Shown in pieces: positions 34,963 to 47,507 of a DNA stretch of 64,000 nucleotides. A model generated the notes under the pieces. The model was not told the DNA's origin. It saw only the letters and a list, made by a program, of their open reading frames with translations, and did no database searches. Numbering within the stretch: the stretch's first letter is position 1; every line of letters begins with the position of its first letter. A program made the translations under genes and the position numbers. The DNA lies in the NCBI GenBank assembly GCA_024291935.2, contig JAGTYA010000025.1, positions 5,787,501-5,851,500 on the forward strand, given 5' to 3'. This DNA comes from Okapia johnstoni. Lineage: Eukaryota > Chordata > Mammalia > Artiodactyla > Giraffidae.

Positions 34963-35783
34963 CCCAGCATTTAGCAGGGTAACCAGGGGCTCAGCCAGCC
35001 TTTTCTGGCTCTGTCCAATCTGTCAGGCTGTTCTCAGGCTGCAAATTCACAGCCACATTCTGCCTACAGGGCCAAAAGTCCTGTGTTTCAAAGTTCTTAT
35101 CATTTCAAGCTGATAAACTACATCACCTTCAAAGGAAGTCTAAGCTAACACAGCCTTCATGAAATGAAACGCACCCACTCCAACCACACCAGGTCCACAG
35201 AGACCACATAAGCCCAGGACCCGCACACCCGCTTCACCAACACTCCCTTAGGAAGCAGGTGCGGCCATCCGTAAGAACGGTCCTGTGTCAGCTGAGAAAA
35301 CCGGCTCCCGAGAGAATTCACTGTGCACAGCTCTAGGGATCACAAGATCTATTTGTAGTTCCTCTGTTTCAACGTTTTATTACAAAAACTTTCAAGCATG
35401 AAAAGAAAAATGGAAAAGAATCCCATGTGCCCATGACCCCAGTTCTACAATTGTTAGTACTTTGCTTCCCATCCCCCAGTCAACCCAACCATCTGATTCG
35501 TGATGCGTTTCACAGTAAGATGCAGAGAGCAGTCCGGTTCATCCCAGACACTTCACTTCAGTCTGAATATCATTAATAAGAGTTCATTATTTGCTTACAG
35601 TTATCATTTTCAAGATAAAATTCAAACAGTGAAATGCACAAACTGTAAGTCTATCACCCAATGAGTTTTGACAAGTAACCTATGTAATGCAAACCCCAAG
35701 TAAGATACAGAATATTTCCAACACCCCAGCGAGTTCCGCAAGGCACTTCCCTTCCATCTCCTCTTACTGGCTATGAAATTGCC

Positions 35784-35789
35784 TGTGTA

Positions 35790-35833
<44 letters not shown>
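35784..35833. repeat. (GT)n microsatellite
   Basis: A 50-bp GT array with one TTT interruption near the left end. Confidence 0.95.
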
Positions 35834-35834
<1 letters not shown>

Positions 35835-36002
35835 AAACACACGTGCAGGATGAAACTATTGGACAGCTGGTATTTCTTTACCTCGCAAACAGCAATGATA
35901 AAATTGAAAACTCCAAGGAACTCAGAGGCATCAGCATGTCTTTTTGTCTAATTATTTCATATACAACGAAGGCTGCTCTTAAGTCAAGATACAAATCTAT
36001 TC

Positions 36003-36155
36003 TGGAACTTCTTTGGTGGCCCAGGGGCTAAGACTCCACACTCCCAATGCAAGGGGCCCGGGTTCAATCCTCGGTCAGGGAACTAGATCCCACATGCTGC
36101 GACTAAATAGCCCACAAGTGCAATCAAGACCCAACACAGCCAAGTAAATAAAAGA
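36003..36155 (+). mobile_element. CHR-2-type SINE
   Basis: Head GGAACTTCTTTGGTGGCCC, B-box GGTTCAATCCTCGG and tail AAGTAAATAAAAG. Confidence 0.88.
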
Positions 36156-36504
36156 AGTACATCCGTTCTGGGCAAACTGCATTCCTTTGCTGGCACATTC
36201 AGAGCTGCCTCCAACGAGCAAGGAAGAGTGACGAGGGCAGGATTCTGCCAGCACCACTCCTCTCTGGGGCTGTTAGCGCAGGCTCATCCCTCTAGAAACC
36301 AGCAGTGCTGGCGGCTGCCGCTGGGAGCTAGAGGACCAGCCACTGAAGCAGGTGGGCCAGGAGTGTGTGCGGAGATGGAAGCAATAGGGCTGGTGTGCCC
36401 AGCACTGGACACACCTACTGTGCTGTGGCAGGTTACTGGCTACCTGGGCACTGGCCCATCTATCCTAGTGAACTGGGAGCACCTTCAAGATAGGGTCCAC
36501 ATCG

Positions 36505-37410
36505 ACTGTGAGCTGGTGCAGCCACTATGGAAAACAGTCTGGTGGTTCTTTAAAAAAAACTAAAAATAGAATTACCATATGATCTAACAATCCCACTCCT
36601 GGGCAGGTATCCGGAAAAGATAAAAACTCTAATTTGAAAAGACACATACACTCCAATGTTCAATTTACAACAGTCAAGACCTGGAAGCAATCCAAATGCC
36701 CATCAACAGACGAATGGATAAAGAAGTGGGGTGTGTGTGTGTGTCTACATATACATGATGGAATATTACTCAGCCATAAAAAAGGATGAAACAATGCCAC
36801 TGGCAGCGACATGGATGGACCTAGAGATTACCAAATTAAGTGAAGTAAGTCAAAGACAAATTTTATACGACATCACTTTTATGTGGAATCTACACAGTAA
36901 TACAAATGAACTTGTTTACAAAAGAAAAATAGATTCACAGAGACAGAAAACAAACTTATGACTACCAAAGGGGAAAGAGGGCAGAGGGATAAATTCGGAG
37001 TATGAGATTAACAGGTACACACTACTGTATATAAAATAGGTAACAAGGATTTACTGCACAGCACAGGGAACTACATTCAGTATCTTATAATAACCTATAA
37101 TGGAAAATAACCTGAAAAAGAATATATACAGTGGCTCAGCTGGTAAAGAATCTGCCTGCAATGCAGGAGATCTGGGTTCAGTCCCTGGGTTGGGAAGATC
37201 CCCTGGAGATCTTACTTACCCAGGAGAATTTCATGGACTGTATATAGTCCCTGGGGTCGCAAACAGTCAGACACGACTGAGCGACTTTCACTATATTATA
37301 CATACATATAAAATCCAAATTGCTTTGCTGCACATCTGAAACTAACACAATATTATAAATGAACGATACTTCAGTAAAAAATAAATAAAAATGCTTAAAA
37401 AGTAAAATAA
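36505..37410 (+). mobile_element. L1 3' part, interrupted
   Basis: The end of ORF2 (GGAATATTACTCAGCCATAA, ATGGATGGACCTAGAGATTA) and a 3' UTR with CACAGCACAGGGAACTACAT. A Bov-tA interrupts it at 37129-37292. It ends GATACTTCAGTAAAAAAT. Confidence 0.9.
37129..37292 (+). mobile_element. Bov-tA SINE, 5' truncated
   Basis: It starts at GTGGCTCAGCTGGTAAAG and ends GACTGAGCGACTTTCACT, inside the L1. Confidence 0.9.
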
Positions 37411-39469
37411 AAACAAAACCTTCAACAAAAAAAAGATGGGGCCGTGTCTTAGGTGTGGCCCCGGAAGTGTTCAATGAAGAACCACTGAGTTGAATCAATT
37501 TCTGTGCAGCTCCACGCACAGCCGTGCCGCCTCCCCTCTGCCCTGGCTCTCACCCGTTGTACCTGGGGTACCCACATCCCCTTGAGCGCCTTTTACAGAG
37601 ATTCAGAGTCTTACCATCTCTGAACACCTGCAGCCCCTGACAAGGTACACTCGTGTGCCCTCAACAAACACACATAAAAATAGAAATGGATGGCATGGAC
37701 CTCTGCTGACCACTTCCGGGGCCACTGCATAATACAAACACATTGACGGGGGGGAGAACTTTCTCTTGAATGGCAATTATTGGACCACAGTGAGGTATCA
37801 ATAATACTATTTGGTGATTCTGGGGTAGATTTTCAGATCATCTGTCCCAAGTGCCCTGGAAGTAGACTCTAAATCTTTACAAAGAGCAACAAAGGCTGGT
37901 TTGTCCGGCAGCAACAAAAGCCAGCTCAAAGCAGCCTGGAAGGAACGTCAAAGCAACGTGAGTATGGTTCTGCTCACAGACACAGAACCACCCCACGCTC
38001 CACATCACTTCTTCCCTCTTCATCACCGTGGCTTCTGTGCTTAAGCCTCATAGAGATGCTGGCTGCAAAGCGCAGAGGAGCAGTGAGACTCAACAGCGTG
38101 GTCAGACTTCCACCTGGCCGCGTGGTGAGCACGGGGCCCTAGAAGACAGCTCGCCCATGAGGAGAGGCAGGATACACCTCCTGAGTCGGAGGGATGGAGC
38201 TGACTCAGGATGCTGTGAACTCAGCTGGTCCGGGCTTGGGGAATAAAATCAGACAACCTCTCGCTCCTGCTCATAAAGCGAGTGGCCGGATGGCAGCGTC
38301 TTCCAGTGGACACTGACAACTGCCCAGGCCCCCCTGGGCTTCCTGCTCTGTTATCTCTCCACATCAGGCCTTCCTCTGCTCCTGCAGCCAGTGGAGAGAC
38401 ACTATCTCTGGCTTCCTCTTGGTCCGCGGGCTGGGACCTACTGACTTCAGCCTCCCCCTCACTCTCTCTCGTTCCTTGGGGCTGCTGACATCCTTTCTCA
38501 CCACTTGGAGCACCGCGCACAGATACAAAGCAAGGAAGGAAGCCACTTGGGTTCTAAACACTCAGTCACGGACTGAGGAGGTCCCCCGAGAAGCCAAGTA
38601 GGTAGGAAAACATTTCATCCCTGTGGCTTGCAGTGAATGGATAGCAAAGCACTTTGGGGGCAGGAAATAGACTCAGTCTTCCTTTGGCAGGGGAAAAAAA
38701 AAATACTGAAGTACATTTCATATTCTAGGAAATAATGTTCCTACCAGACCCCAGGCTTGTTTGTTCAGTAAATGTAGGGTGTGCGCCCCTTTCTCAAACC
38801 CAAGTTCCATAAAGGTGCTGTGACCCGCTGAAGGTCATGCTGCTGGCAGGTTTGAAAGATGGAATCTGAGCCCAAGTTCTAACTCAAAGGTCCCGTTATC
38901 CCCATCTGGTTGGCAGTCATGCGGCTATTCCTGCCACACACGTGGAGTCCCCCTCCCCAGAGGAGGCTCCTTCATCACCGCCCCCCCCCCCACTGCCCAA
39001 AATACAACCTGTTCAGGGATTCAGGGTCAAGGGAAGCCCTGCCCCAGATCTCCTACTGGTCATCCAGCTCACCTCCCATTCTGGCCCATCCTATACAACC
39101 AAGGCCATCTTTCTGCCCAGAACCTCCATCCCAAGCCCCCACCCCCACCCTGCCCAGGTGCAGAGCCCCTCTGTTCCTCCTGCCCTTCTGCCGGGGCCAC
39201 TGCAGCTGAAGGATTTATGCACCAGTGTTTCTCCACCATTCATTCGGAGCCAGGCTCTCTGCAGACGCTGGCAGCAGGATGCTGAGCAAGCTGACTACAC
39301 TCTGGCCCTGCCCTCGGAGGATGGTCATCCAGGGAGCCGGGAAACCAGAATCTGCCCGTGCTGATGGATGAGCTGACCAACGTCACCAGAAGTCTTGTGC
39401 TGTGAGCTCACTAAGGGGCCAGCACTGAGCAGAGGCTCGCGTTTGTGAAATAACAATACATACAGCGCG

Positions 39470-40160
39470 GTTTCTGCCCCTGGCTCCCTAGTTTGATCCC
39501 AGTTCCAGACATGGAGCCCCTAAATCTCTCGGAACATCCTGGGCAAAATGAGTATCTTTGGTTCTGCTGAGGAGATTCTCAGTGGGCTCCTGGTTGAAGG
39601 CTGGTCACCAAAAAGACCAAGCTGGGCTTCCAAGTTTGGAATTTTCAACTCTACCCCTCCATCTTCCAGGGAGGGGAGAGGGGCTGGAAAATGAGTTAAC
39701 CGATCATGCCTATGTGATGAAGCCTCCTCAACGTGCAGGGTTCAGAGCGCTTTGAGGTTGGAGAATACATGCACATGCCAGAAGAGTGACACACCCCGAC
39801 TCCCCGGGGCAGAAGCTCCTGTACTCAGGACCTTTCCCTACATATCTCTTCATCCAACTGTTGGACTATATCTCTTATCATACTCTTTATAATAAACTGG
39901 CAAATGTGTTTCCCTGAGTTCTGTGAGCCATTAAAGCAAATTATCAAACCCAAGGAGGGGTGGTGGGAACTCTGATTTGTAGCTGGCCTGTGGGAAGCAC
40001 AGGTGACAAAGTGGGAGGGGACCGTCTTGTTAGGGCTGAGTCCTTACCCAGTGGGGGCCGTGCTAACCCGACTGGCATCAGATTGAACTGAATTGTAGGA
40101 CACCTGATTGATGCTGGAGAATTGGTTGATGTGGGAAAAACCATATATCTGGTGTCAGAA
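39470..40160 (+). mobile_element. LTR-like element (endogenous retrovirus type), solo and non-coding
   Basis: The order CATGCCTATGTGATGAAGCC, CTTTATAATAAACTGG, GAGTTCTGTGAGCCATT and TTGTAGGACACCTGATTG resembles a mammalian ERV LTR with its polyadenylation signal. No internal genes are seen. I cannot name the family. Confidence 0.5.
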
Positions 40161-40249
40161 GCATGAGCACTAGTAGTATAGAGGCAAAACAGAAGTGAGT
40201 TTGGGTTTTTTTCCAAAACAAGACTCAGTGAGGGGTTGAGTCACTGAGC

Positions 40250-40497
40250 CACTGTTGGCGCAGTGGTCAAGAATCCTCCCGGCAATGCAGGAGACATGGG
40301 TTCAATCCTTGATCCAGGAAGATCCCATAGGCTATGGAGCAACTACGCCCATGCGCAAAAACTATTGAGCCTGTGTCCTAGAGAGCCCGCACTCCTCAAC
40401 AAGGGAATCCGCCGCAGGGAGAAGCCCCAGCACTACAACTGGAGAGCAGACCCCACTCACTAGAACTGAAGAAAAGCCCACCCAGCAATGAAGACTT
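40250..40497 (+). mobile_element. CHR-1 SINE (left arm of inverted pair)
   Basis: Degraded CHR-1 with GGTTCAATCCTTGATCCAGG and AATGAAGACTTCTC at its end; it abuts a reverse CHR-1. Confidence 0.85.
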
Positions 40498-40742
40498 CTC
40501 TTTGCGGTGGCCCCTCTTGGTGCAGAGCCCAGGCTCTAGGCACACGGGCTTCAGGAGTTGCAGGAAGCGGGCTCAGTATTTGCAGTGTGCAGGCTCCAGG
40601 GCTGCACCAGGCAGGCTCAGTAGGTATGGTGCACAGGCTTAGTTGCCCTGTGGCAGAGGTGATCTTCCCAGACCAGGGATTGAACCTGTGTCCCCTGCAT
40701 TGCCAGGCGGACCCTCATCTGCTGTACCCCCAAGGAAGTCCT
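40498..40742 (-). mobile_element. CHR-1 SINE (right arm of inverted pair)
   Basis: Reverse CHR-1 from TCTCTTTGCGGTGGCCCC to CCCCAAGGAAGTCC, directly joined tail-to-tail to the previous copy. Confidence 0.85.
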
Positions 40743-42527
40743 CGCAGCTTTATTTTAACTCAAGGAGTCTCCCAGCCTTGTCCCATTTGCTTTCTGTCCC
40801 TCAAGGATTGTTGTCCATCCTTGCCTGATATCCAGTATCTTGAAAATCTTTGGTTTATAGACTAATTCAAGCTGGTCTAACTCTCATGGTGCACAATAGC
40901 GGCTTTCAAATAGCTTAGAGGGGGAGAAACTTTTCCCAAAAAAAGTATCAGTGGAACCGCAAGTATATATAACAGACAAAAGGGAAACCATGATGGTTGA
41001 GGTGGGACAGAGTCTCCTGGAACATCTCGGGCCCCTGAGACAGTTCCAGGAAGATTATTTGAGAAGCAGTCACATAGCATAACTGATCGAATGCAGACAC
41101 CACCCAGCCTAGCCTGGGCAGCGTTCCACGTGAAGTAAGTGATCTTGAATTGACGTTAAATGATCTCCTGCACACCCAAAGCCAAAAAACAAATTGGGTT
41201 TAGGGCCATGGCACGTTCCCCCCTGGCTCGCAAAGGCAGGATTTACAAACCAGGAGGCCCACAAAGCAGCCTGAGTGTGAGGTTTTGGCTCCAGCAGAAT
41301 TCCTGCTTCCTTCCTACAGAAAGCTGGACAGCCGGGCTGAGGACCCTGCAGCCATCCTTCAGCTGACACACAGCCAACCTGGGTGACGACTGAGATGGCA
41401 CCTTTTGTTGTTAGCATGAGGTCTGAACTAACAAGATGCCATCAGGCCAGCCGATGGGACTGGCCTGGCAACCGTTCCTTCGGCTCACACCTGGCCTTGT
41501 CCAGGTGACTGCTCCTCTCCCAGTGAGGACGGGAGGCCTCTGGGATGCGGGGGCATCCTTTTTAGTGCCACCCAGATGCTGTGCATCACATGACATCACA
41601 CAGCCATGGACCACATATTGTGCTGAAGAAGGGTTGAGGCCAGGTGCAGGGCACGAAGTCCGGTTAGGGGCGGTTGGAGGAGCAGATTTGAATGAAATAG
41701 TCTGCACAGAAGTTGAGCAAGGCTTTTTCTCAGCAGAAGGTTGCAGCCTATGGACCTGGAGGTCAACAGGTTCTGGAAGAGGTGCCAAGCATTTGGGGCA
41801 GAACCAGACCAATGGCCCCAGCAACAGACTTCTACCAGTCACCATATAAGCTCACGGAAAACTCTGGCTGCAGGCCAGAGTGGACACCCACCCCTCCACC
41901 TCCAGAGTCTCAGGTTCCAGTCTGGGGACAGGACCACAAGGCCTCAGCTGACTCTAAGGTGCGGCCAAACCGGAGAAGCCCAGATGCGGAGGACACAACC
42001 AACCTCAGCCTCCCTGGCCCCTGGGCCTCCCCTGCCTGCCCTCTCTCCCATATAGCCTGCAGTTCCCAGGTCAAGGGGTGACATTCTCACCACACAACAA
42101 AGGAAGTATTTAAGGCCATTCGGGGCTACGGGGTCATTGCCCAGGCTCCTTTCTTCACTCTCGAAGCTACTCAGAACCAACGATGGCTTCACTTCACTGC
42201 AGTGGGAAAGGGAGTGTCTCTCAGTTTCCCAACCACCACCCTAAGGTCGAGCTTGCTTCGCCAGAGTACCAGCAGGCGTGCTTCTGCCCTGGGGCACGCC
42301 CATCCCCTGGCCTGAATTGTTCCCTGCCCTCCACTCTCTGGAGGAAAAAAAATTGAGGGTGTCCCCGAGCAAACCCTGCACCCGACTCCCCCAGAGCCCT
42401 CAGGGCACCCTGAGCCGTGGCTTCTGGGCTTGCCCACCAACATCGTTCCCGTTCCAGAGCCCGGGTATCTTTCTCAACTCTAATCTGAAACAGAAACAGT
42501 CAGTCAGCATAGGAAAAGGTGTTCCAC

Positions 42528-42673
42528 CTTGTTGCTGGTGGTGTTCAGTCGCTAAGTCGTGTCCAACTCTTTGTGACCCCGTGGCCTGCAGCACACCAAG
42601 CCTCCCAGTCCCTCAGTATCTCCCGGAGTTTGCCAAGTTCATGTTCATCGAGTTGGTGATGCCATCCACCTTG
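42528..42673 (-). mobile_element. BovB LINE 3' tip
   Basis: Reverse 3' tip, TTCAGTCGCTAAGTCGTG through GATGCCATCCACC. Confidence 0.9.
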
Positions 42674-43014
42674 TCAGGAGCCAAATGCAGAGGTGGATGC
42701 CACTCCTCACTGTCTTGGGGGCAGAGATGAAAAACAATGGTAAAAACAATAATAAGAGTGTCATGGAGGGTGCAGAGAAAAGGGCATCCTCATACACTGT
42801 TAGTGGAAGCATAAATGCGGATGGCCTTTCTGGAGGCCCGTGGAGCACCATGTATTAAATAAAAGCCTGAATAACCTCACGCCACCAGACCAAGAATTTT
42901 TACAAGGTTAAAAAAAGAAAAAAAGATGCTGCCAAAAATGGATACGCAGAGACAGTAAGTAGATGACTTGAGGAGAGGGGGTCACAGAGAATCTGCTAAG
43001 GAGTGGGCTTTCTT

Positions 43015-43290
43015 TTGGGGAGGGATGAAGAAATGGCACCCCACTCCAGGACTCTTGCCTGGAGAATCCTATGGACAGAGGAGCCTGGTGGGCTGCAGTC
43101 CATGGGGTCGCTAAGGGTCGGACACAACTGAGCGACTTCACTTTCACTTTTCACTTTCGTGCATTGGAGAAGGAAATGGCAACCTGCTCCAGTGTTCTCG
43201 CCTGGAGAATCCCAGGGACGGGGGAGCCTGGTGGGCTGCCATCTGTGGGGTCGCACAGAGTCGGACACGACTGAAGTGACTTAGCAGCAG
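43015..43290 (+). mobile_element. Bov-A2 SINE (Bov-A dimer)
   Basis: Two Bov-A monomers in direct order, joined by a short CACTTTCACTTTTCACTTTC linker. Confidence 0.93.
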
Positions 43291-43294
43291 AAGT

Positions 43295-43675
43295 TGCTCT
43301 AAATTAGATATGGTGATGGTTGTACAACCCGGTAAATATACTAAAGGCTGCTGAAATGCACACAATCAAAGGATCGGATTTATGGCATGTGAATTATATC
43401 TCAGTAAAGCTGTCATAGGAGAAGGAAATGGCAACCCACTCCAGTATTCTTGCCTGGAGAATCCTGTGGACAGAGGAGCCTGGTGGGCTGCTGTCCATGG
43501 GGTCGCACAGAATCGGACACGACTGAAGCGACTTAGCATGCATGCAAAGCTGTCATAAAAAAACAAAAATAGTCATCAAACTATTATTAAAACACTTCAG
43601 TATGGATAATTGAAAACAATTTAAGTACCCAAATGAAGAGAGAAAGTTAAATACTACACAACTTTAAAAAATCAT
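43295..43675 (+). mobile_element. L1 3' end pieces around a Bov-A
   Basis: GATATGGTGATGGTTGTACA, then TGTGAATTATATCTCAGTAA, is the 3' terminus of an old L1M. Bases 43558-43675 look like another L1 3' piece. Confidence 0.6.
43418..43545 (+). mobile_element. Bov-A SINE monomer with exact target duplication
   Basis: Flanked by a perfect 12-bp repeat AAAGCTGTCATA at 43406-43417 and 43546-43557. Confidence 0.94.
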
Positions 43676-43800
43676 ATTCTACAGCACTGCCACTCAATAG
43701 AACTTCTTCTGTGATAAGAAAATGTTCTATTTTACATTGTCCATGATGACAGCACATGTGATTGTTGAGCCCTTGAAATGCATCCAGTACACCTAAGTAT

Positions 43801-44012
43801 GGGCTTCCCAGGTGGCGCTAGTAGGTAAAGAATCCACCTGTCACTGCAGGAGACGCAAGAGACGTGGGTTCGGTCCCTGGGTCGGGAAGACCCCCTTGAG
43901 TAGGAAATTGCACCCTATTCCAGTATGCTTGCCTGGGAAATTCCATGGACAGAGGACCCTGGTGGGCTACTGTCTGTGGGGTCGCGAAGAGTCGGATACC
44001 AGTTAGCGACGA
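43801..44012 (+). mobile_element. Bov-tA SINE
   Basis: Head GGGCTTCCCAGGTGGCGCTA to tail GTTAGCGACGAAACAGCAAC. Confidence 0.92.
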
Positions 44013-44552
44013 AACAGCAACTGGGTGATGATCCATTTCTATGATTTGTTTTGAAGACAGATTCTCAGGGTAGCTCACTTTTAACATCATTCTTCCTTGT
44101 GAGAAGGCTCAAAATTGTGCCTGTTTCCCAGGATCTTTGCACAAACATAAACTACTAGAACAAATGTCAACCTCCAGCAGAACCCATTTCGAAGGCCGAA
44201 GGGTACAGCCTTTACATCACTGCTCCCTTCCCTGTCAGGTTATTCCACACAACTCTCTCCTGACATGGTTCAATTTCCCACCAGCATCTCAGAATCCCCA
44301 TCCTGCCCCATCTGCTCTTCTCCTGGATTACTTTCTTGCCTTTGGCCTCAGAATCCTTTGATTTCTCACACGAGGCTCACTTGTGCTTTCACCTCCTTCC
44401 TGTCTCAGCTCAAACAAGGCTTATCAGATAAACTACTGGTTGGCCAGTTAACTGTGAATTTTAAATAAACAGTGAGTAATTTTTTAGTGTAAGCGTATCA
44501 CATGCAAATTGGATTTTTAGGTAAGTGAATATCTGTGTAGTATAAGTAGGTC

Positions 44553-44771
44553 GGGCTTCTCAAATGGCGCTAGTGGTAAAGAACCTGCCTGACAATGCAG
44601 GAGAAGAGACAAGGGTTCAATCCCTGGGTCAGGAAGATCCCCTGCAAGAAGGCATGGTAACCCACTTCAGTATTCTTACCTGGAGAATCCCATGGAGAGA
44701 GGAGCTTGGTGGGCTACAGTTCTTGGGGTCGCAGAGTCGGACACAACTGAAGTGACTTAGCACGCACGCAC
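44553..44771 (+). mobile_element. Bov-tA SINE
   Basis: Head GGGCTTCTCAAATGGCGCTA to tail GAAGTGACTTAGCACGCACG. Confidence 0.93.
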
Positions 44772-44974
44772 TTAAGTATAACATGCATGAAGAAAACCCC
44801 ACAGAGCAATAAATTTACAGCTGGATTTTCCACAAAATAAGCACCCCTGTGTAAAACACCATTCAGATCAGGAAGTGGAGAGCTTCAGAATCAGGGTCCA
44901 CTGCTGATGAGCCTGAGGATGGCCCGGCAACCCTCCCCACCCCCCAACTCCGTGGTGGATCTGGAAAGCGTGAG

Positions 44975-45150
44975 TTTGGGCATAAACTCTGGGTTCAAAT
45001 CTCACCTTGGGCACAGGCATGATTTCCTCACGTGCCAAATGAATTTTAATAGCATACACATTTCATGGGGTAACTCTGAGGATCACCTGAGATCATGTAA
45101 GTGCCTGAAATTGCTCCTGGCACATGGGAGGTGCCCAGGAAAAGTTCATT
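44975..45150 (-). mobile_element. MIR SINE
   Basis: Reverse MIR: CTGGGTTCAAATCTCACC, then GAGGATCACCTGAGATCATG and CCTGGCACATGGGAGGTGCC. Confidence 0.75.
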
Positions 45151-45534
45151 TCCTTCCCTCCCTTTCCAGAAAAGGTGTTTTTCCTTCCTAGTTTCCTACC
45201 AGGCCTGAGACTGAGAATGAAAACATATCAACCACTCTCCTGACAGTCACCCACACTCCAAACACCTCCAAAACTCCTGAGTCCTTCTGGGGAGGGGGTG
45301 CAGATCTGAGCTCCCTCCACTCCCCCGAGTTCCTACTGTACTGGGGGGGCAACTGCTTCTGCCCAGAACACGCGGGTGCTCAATGGACATTTGCTGTTTG
45401 CATGAATAAATGAATGAATGAACGGACAAAGCCACACTCCCTGCCCCTGGCTCCTCTACTGCCCACAGGGCTCCATACATTTGAGGGGACTGCCGCGACA
45501 CAGAGAGGCTCTGAGATGAGTGACCCCAAGTAGG

Positions 45535-45713
45535 CTTAGACAGTAAAGAATCTGCCAGCACTGAGGGAGACCTGGGTTCGATCCCTGGGTTGGGAAGATC
45601 TCCTGGGGAAGGAAATGGTTACCCACTCCAGTATTCTGGCCTGGAGAATCCCATGGACAGAGGAACCTGGCGGGCTACAGTCCACGGGGTCGCAAAGAGT
45701 CAGACACAACTGA

Positions 45714-45718
<5 letters not shown>
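45535..45718 (+). mobile_element. Bov-tA SINE, 5' truncated
   Basis: It starts at CAGTAAAGAATCTGCC and ends AGACACAACTGAACAATTTA, where an AC array begins. Confidence 0.92.

Positions 45719-45765
<47 letters not shown>
45719..45765. repeat. (AC)n microsatellite on a SINE tail
   Basis: An AC array directly at the 3' end of the Bov-tA, the usual birthplace of ruminant microsatellites. Confidence 0.96.
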
Positions 45766-45768
<3 letters not shown>

Positions 45769-46184
45769 CCATGAGAAGTCTCATACGAAGGTCTGATGCC
45801 AGAGGCACGGCTAACCATGTACAACCAGAAAGGAACGGGAATAAAAATCCTTTTTTCCAAGGAAGAAATCAAGTCTTGAACTTGCCTTAGAAATAACAAA
45901 GCTGATTTTAGAGATGGTAAAGATCCACATTCACCCAAGATGAGAAAAGAGTGTGATGGAGAAGAACAGCAAGACAAAGTGAAAGATGCTGGTGGACTGT
46001 GAAGCTGGGGGGACACGTCTGTCTCTGCAGTTCCCAGAGTCCTCCCCACCCCATCCTCCCTCTCCCTCCCCTGGGGTGTCAGGAGCAGGGAGCGGGGCTG
46101 CAATGAGTCTCCAGCTTCAGGACTGGTGGGAGAGAAACACCAGCAAAAGATTTCCCCTTAGAACAAAGAGGAAGTCTGGAAGCA

Positions 46185-46275
46185 GGCTTTGATGGGTTCT
46201 GTGGCTGAGCCAGTGAGCCATCTTGGACCAGTTACTTCATCGCTCAATTTCCCATCTTCAAAACGGGGAAGTAGT
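46185..46275 (-). mobile_element. MIR SINE fragment
   Basis: Reverse core with ACCAGTTACTTCATCGCTC, then CCATCTTCAAAACGGGGA. Confidence 0.6.
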
Positions 46276-47224
46276 CCTGGGTGTGCTGCAGGGCTGCGGG
46301 GAGTCTGAGAGGCCGCCCAGGTGAAACCCCTGCACGTCACTCCTTCCTAAACAGCCCTGAGCCACACGTGGGAATGATGGTTTCAAAATGGAGGTTTTAG
46401 CGTCACTTTTGGGCTTGACTGAGAGTGTAACACATTCCCCCTTTTTGAGAAAAGACAAAATAACTGCTTTTAAAGACTATCCCATTTAGAATCTGCAGAG
46501 TGGATGAGCTACCTGTGAGGCACACAGCAGACATGAGTTTCCTGGGCGACCAAGAACCAAGACATCTTTCAGGGAGGGGCCTGAACAACTAATCCAGCCA
46601 GAGAGAGGAGCCTGGAATGGTGATGTCCATCATGCATGGACCGGGAGAGGGGAGGAAGTGGAGGAGAGAAGGTTGGTTGGACGACGGCTCCAATTCTGAG
46701 AGTGAGGAATGGGGAAGAGGGGAAGGGGGAGGCTTTTCTGAGCGTAGCGGTGACAGGACCTGGTCATTTTAACAGGCCAGTTGCGTCAGATCTAGGAAGA
46801 TGGGAGCCCAAACAGAAGACTTCCTAACAATCAGAACTGGCCAACTCGAGACTGAGCTCCCTGGACTGCTGGTGACACGCAGGAGAGAAGAGGGATTTTT
46901 TGCTGCATGGAGCTGGGGTTGGGGGGGTGGGGGCGGTGAGGGGAGGGGCTCCAGGCTCTCAATTCTGATTCTTTAATGACTTGCACGAAGTTAGACTGGC
47001 TGCTGGCCCTGCAGAAAAATCAAGCCAGCAGCTGGAATGACACAGAGTCCCCCAGAAGTTCCAGAAACCAAACAGAAGTACCACTTCCAACAAGCAACAG
47101 AAATGGAGAGTGCCTCTGCACTCTGGCTTCTGAACTCTGGCTCTGTGACATCCTGAGAGGCCCCCAACCACTATGCTTCTAGCCAAAATCTAAATATCTA
47201 TGTGTTTAAAACAGTCTGTCTTGG

Positions 47225-47245
47225 AAAAAAAAAAAAAAAAAAAAA
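47225..47245. repeat. Poly(A) run of 21 between direct repeats
   Basis: The run is bracketed by the exact 11-bp repeat GTCTGTCTTGG at 47214-47224 and 47249-47259; see findings. Confidence 0.9.
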
Positions 47246-47258
47246 GCTGTCTGTCTTG

Positions 47259-47412
47259 GGACTTCCCTGGGTGACCCAGTGGTTAAGACTCTTTGCTTCA
47301 AATGCAGGGGGCCCAGGTTCAATCCCTGGTCAGGAAACTGGATTCCACATGCCACAACTAAAGATCCTGCACGTGGTAACGAAGATCTCGGTGCAGCTAA
47401 ATGAATAAATAA
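47259..47412 (+). mobile_element. CHR-2-type SINE
   Basis: Head GGGACTTCCCTGGGTGACCC and an AATGAATAAATAAATAC tail. Confidence 0.88.
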
Positions 47413-47507
47413 ATACTTAAAAAATAATAACAGGTTAAAAAAATAATAATAAGAAAATAGTCTGTTTTAAGCATGATTATCTCTATATAGAATGATGGAT
47501 GCCTTTA

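Noticed and set aside
39470..40160. Endogenous retrovirus genes near the LTR-like element
   Set aside because: No gag, pol or env text is present; only LTR-like sequence is seen.
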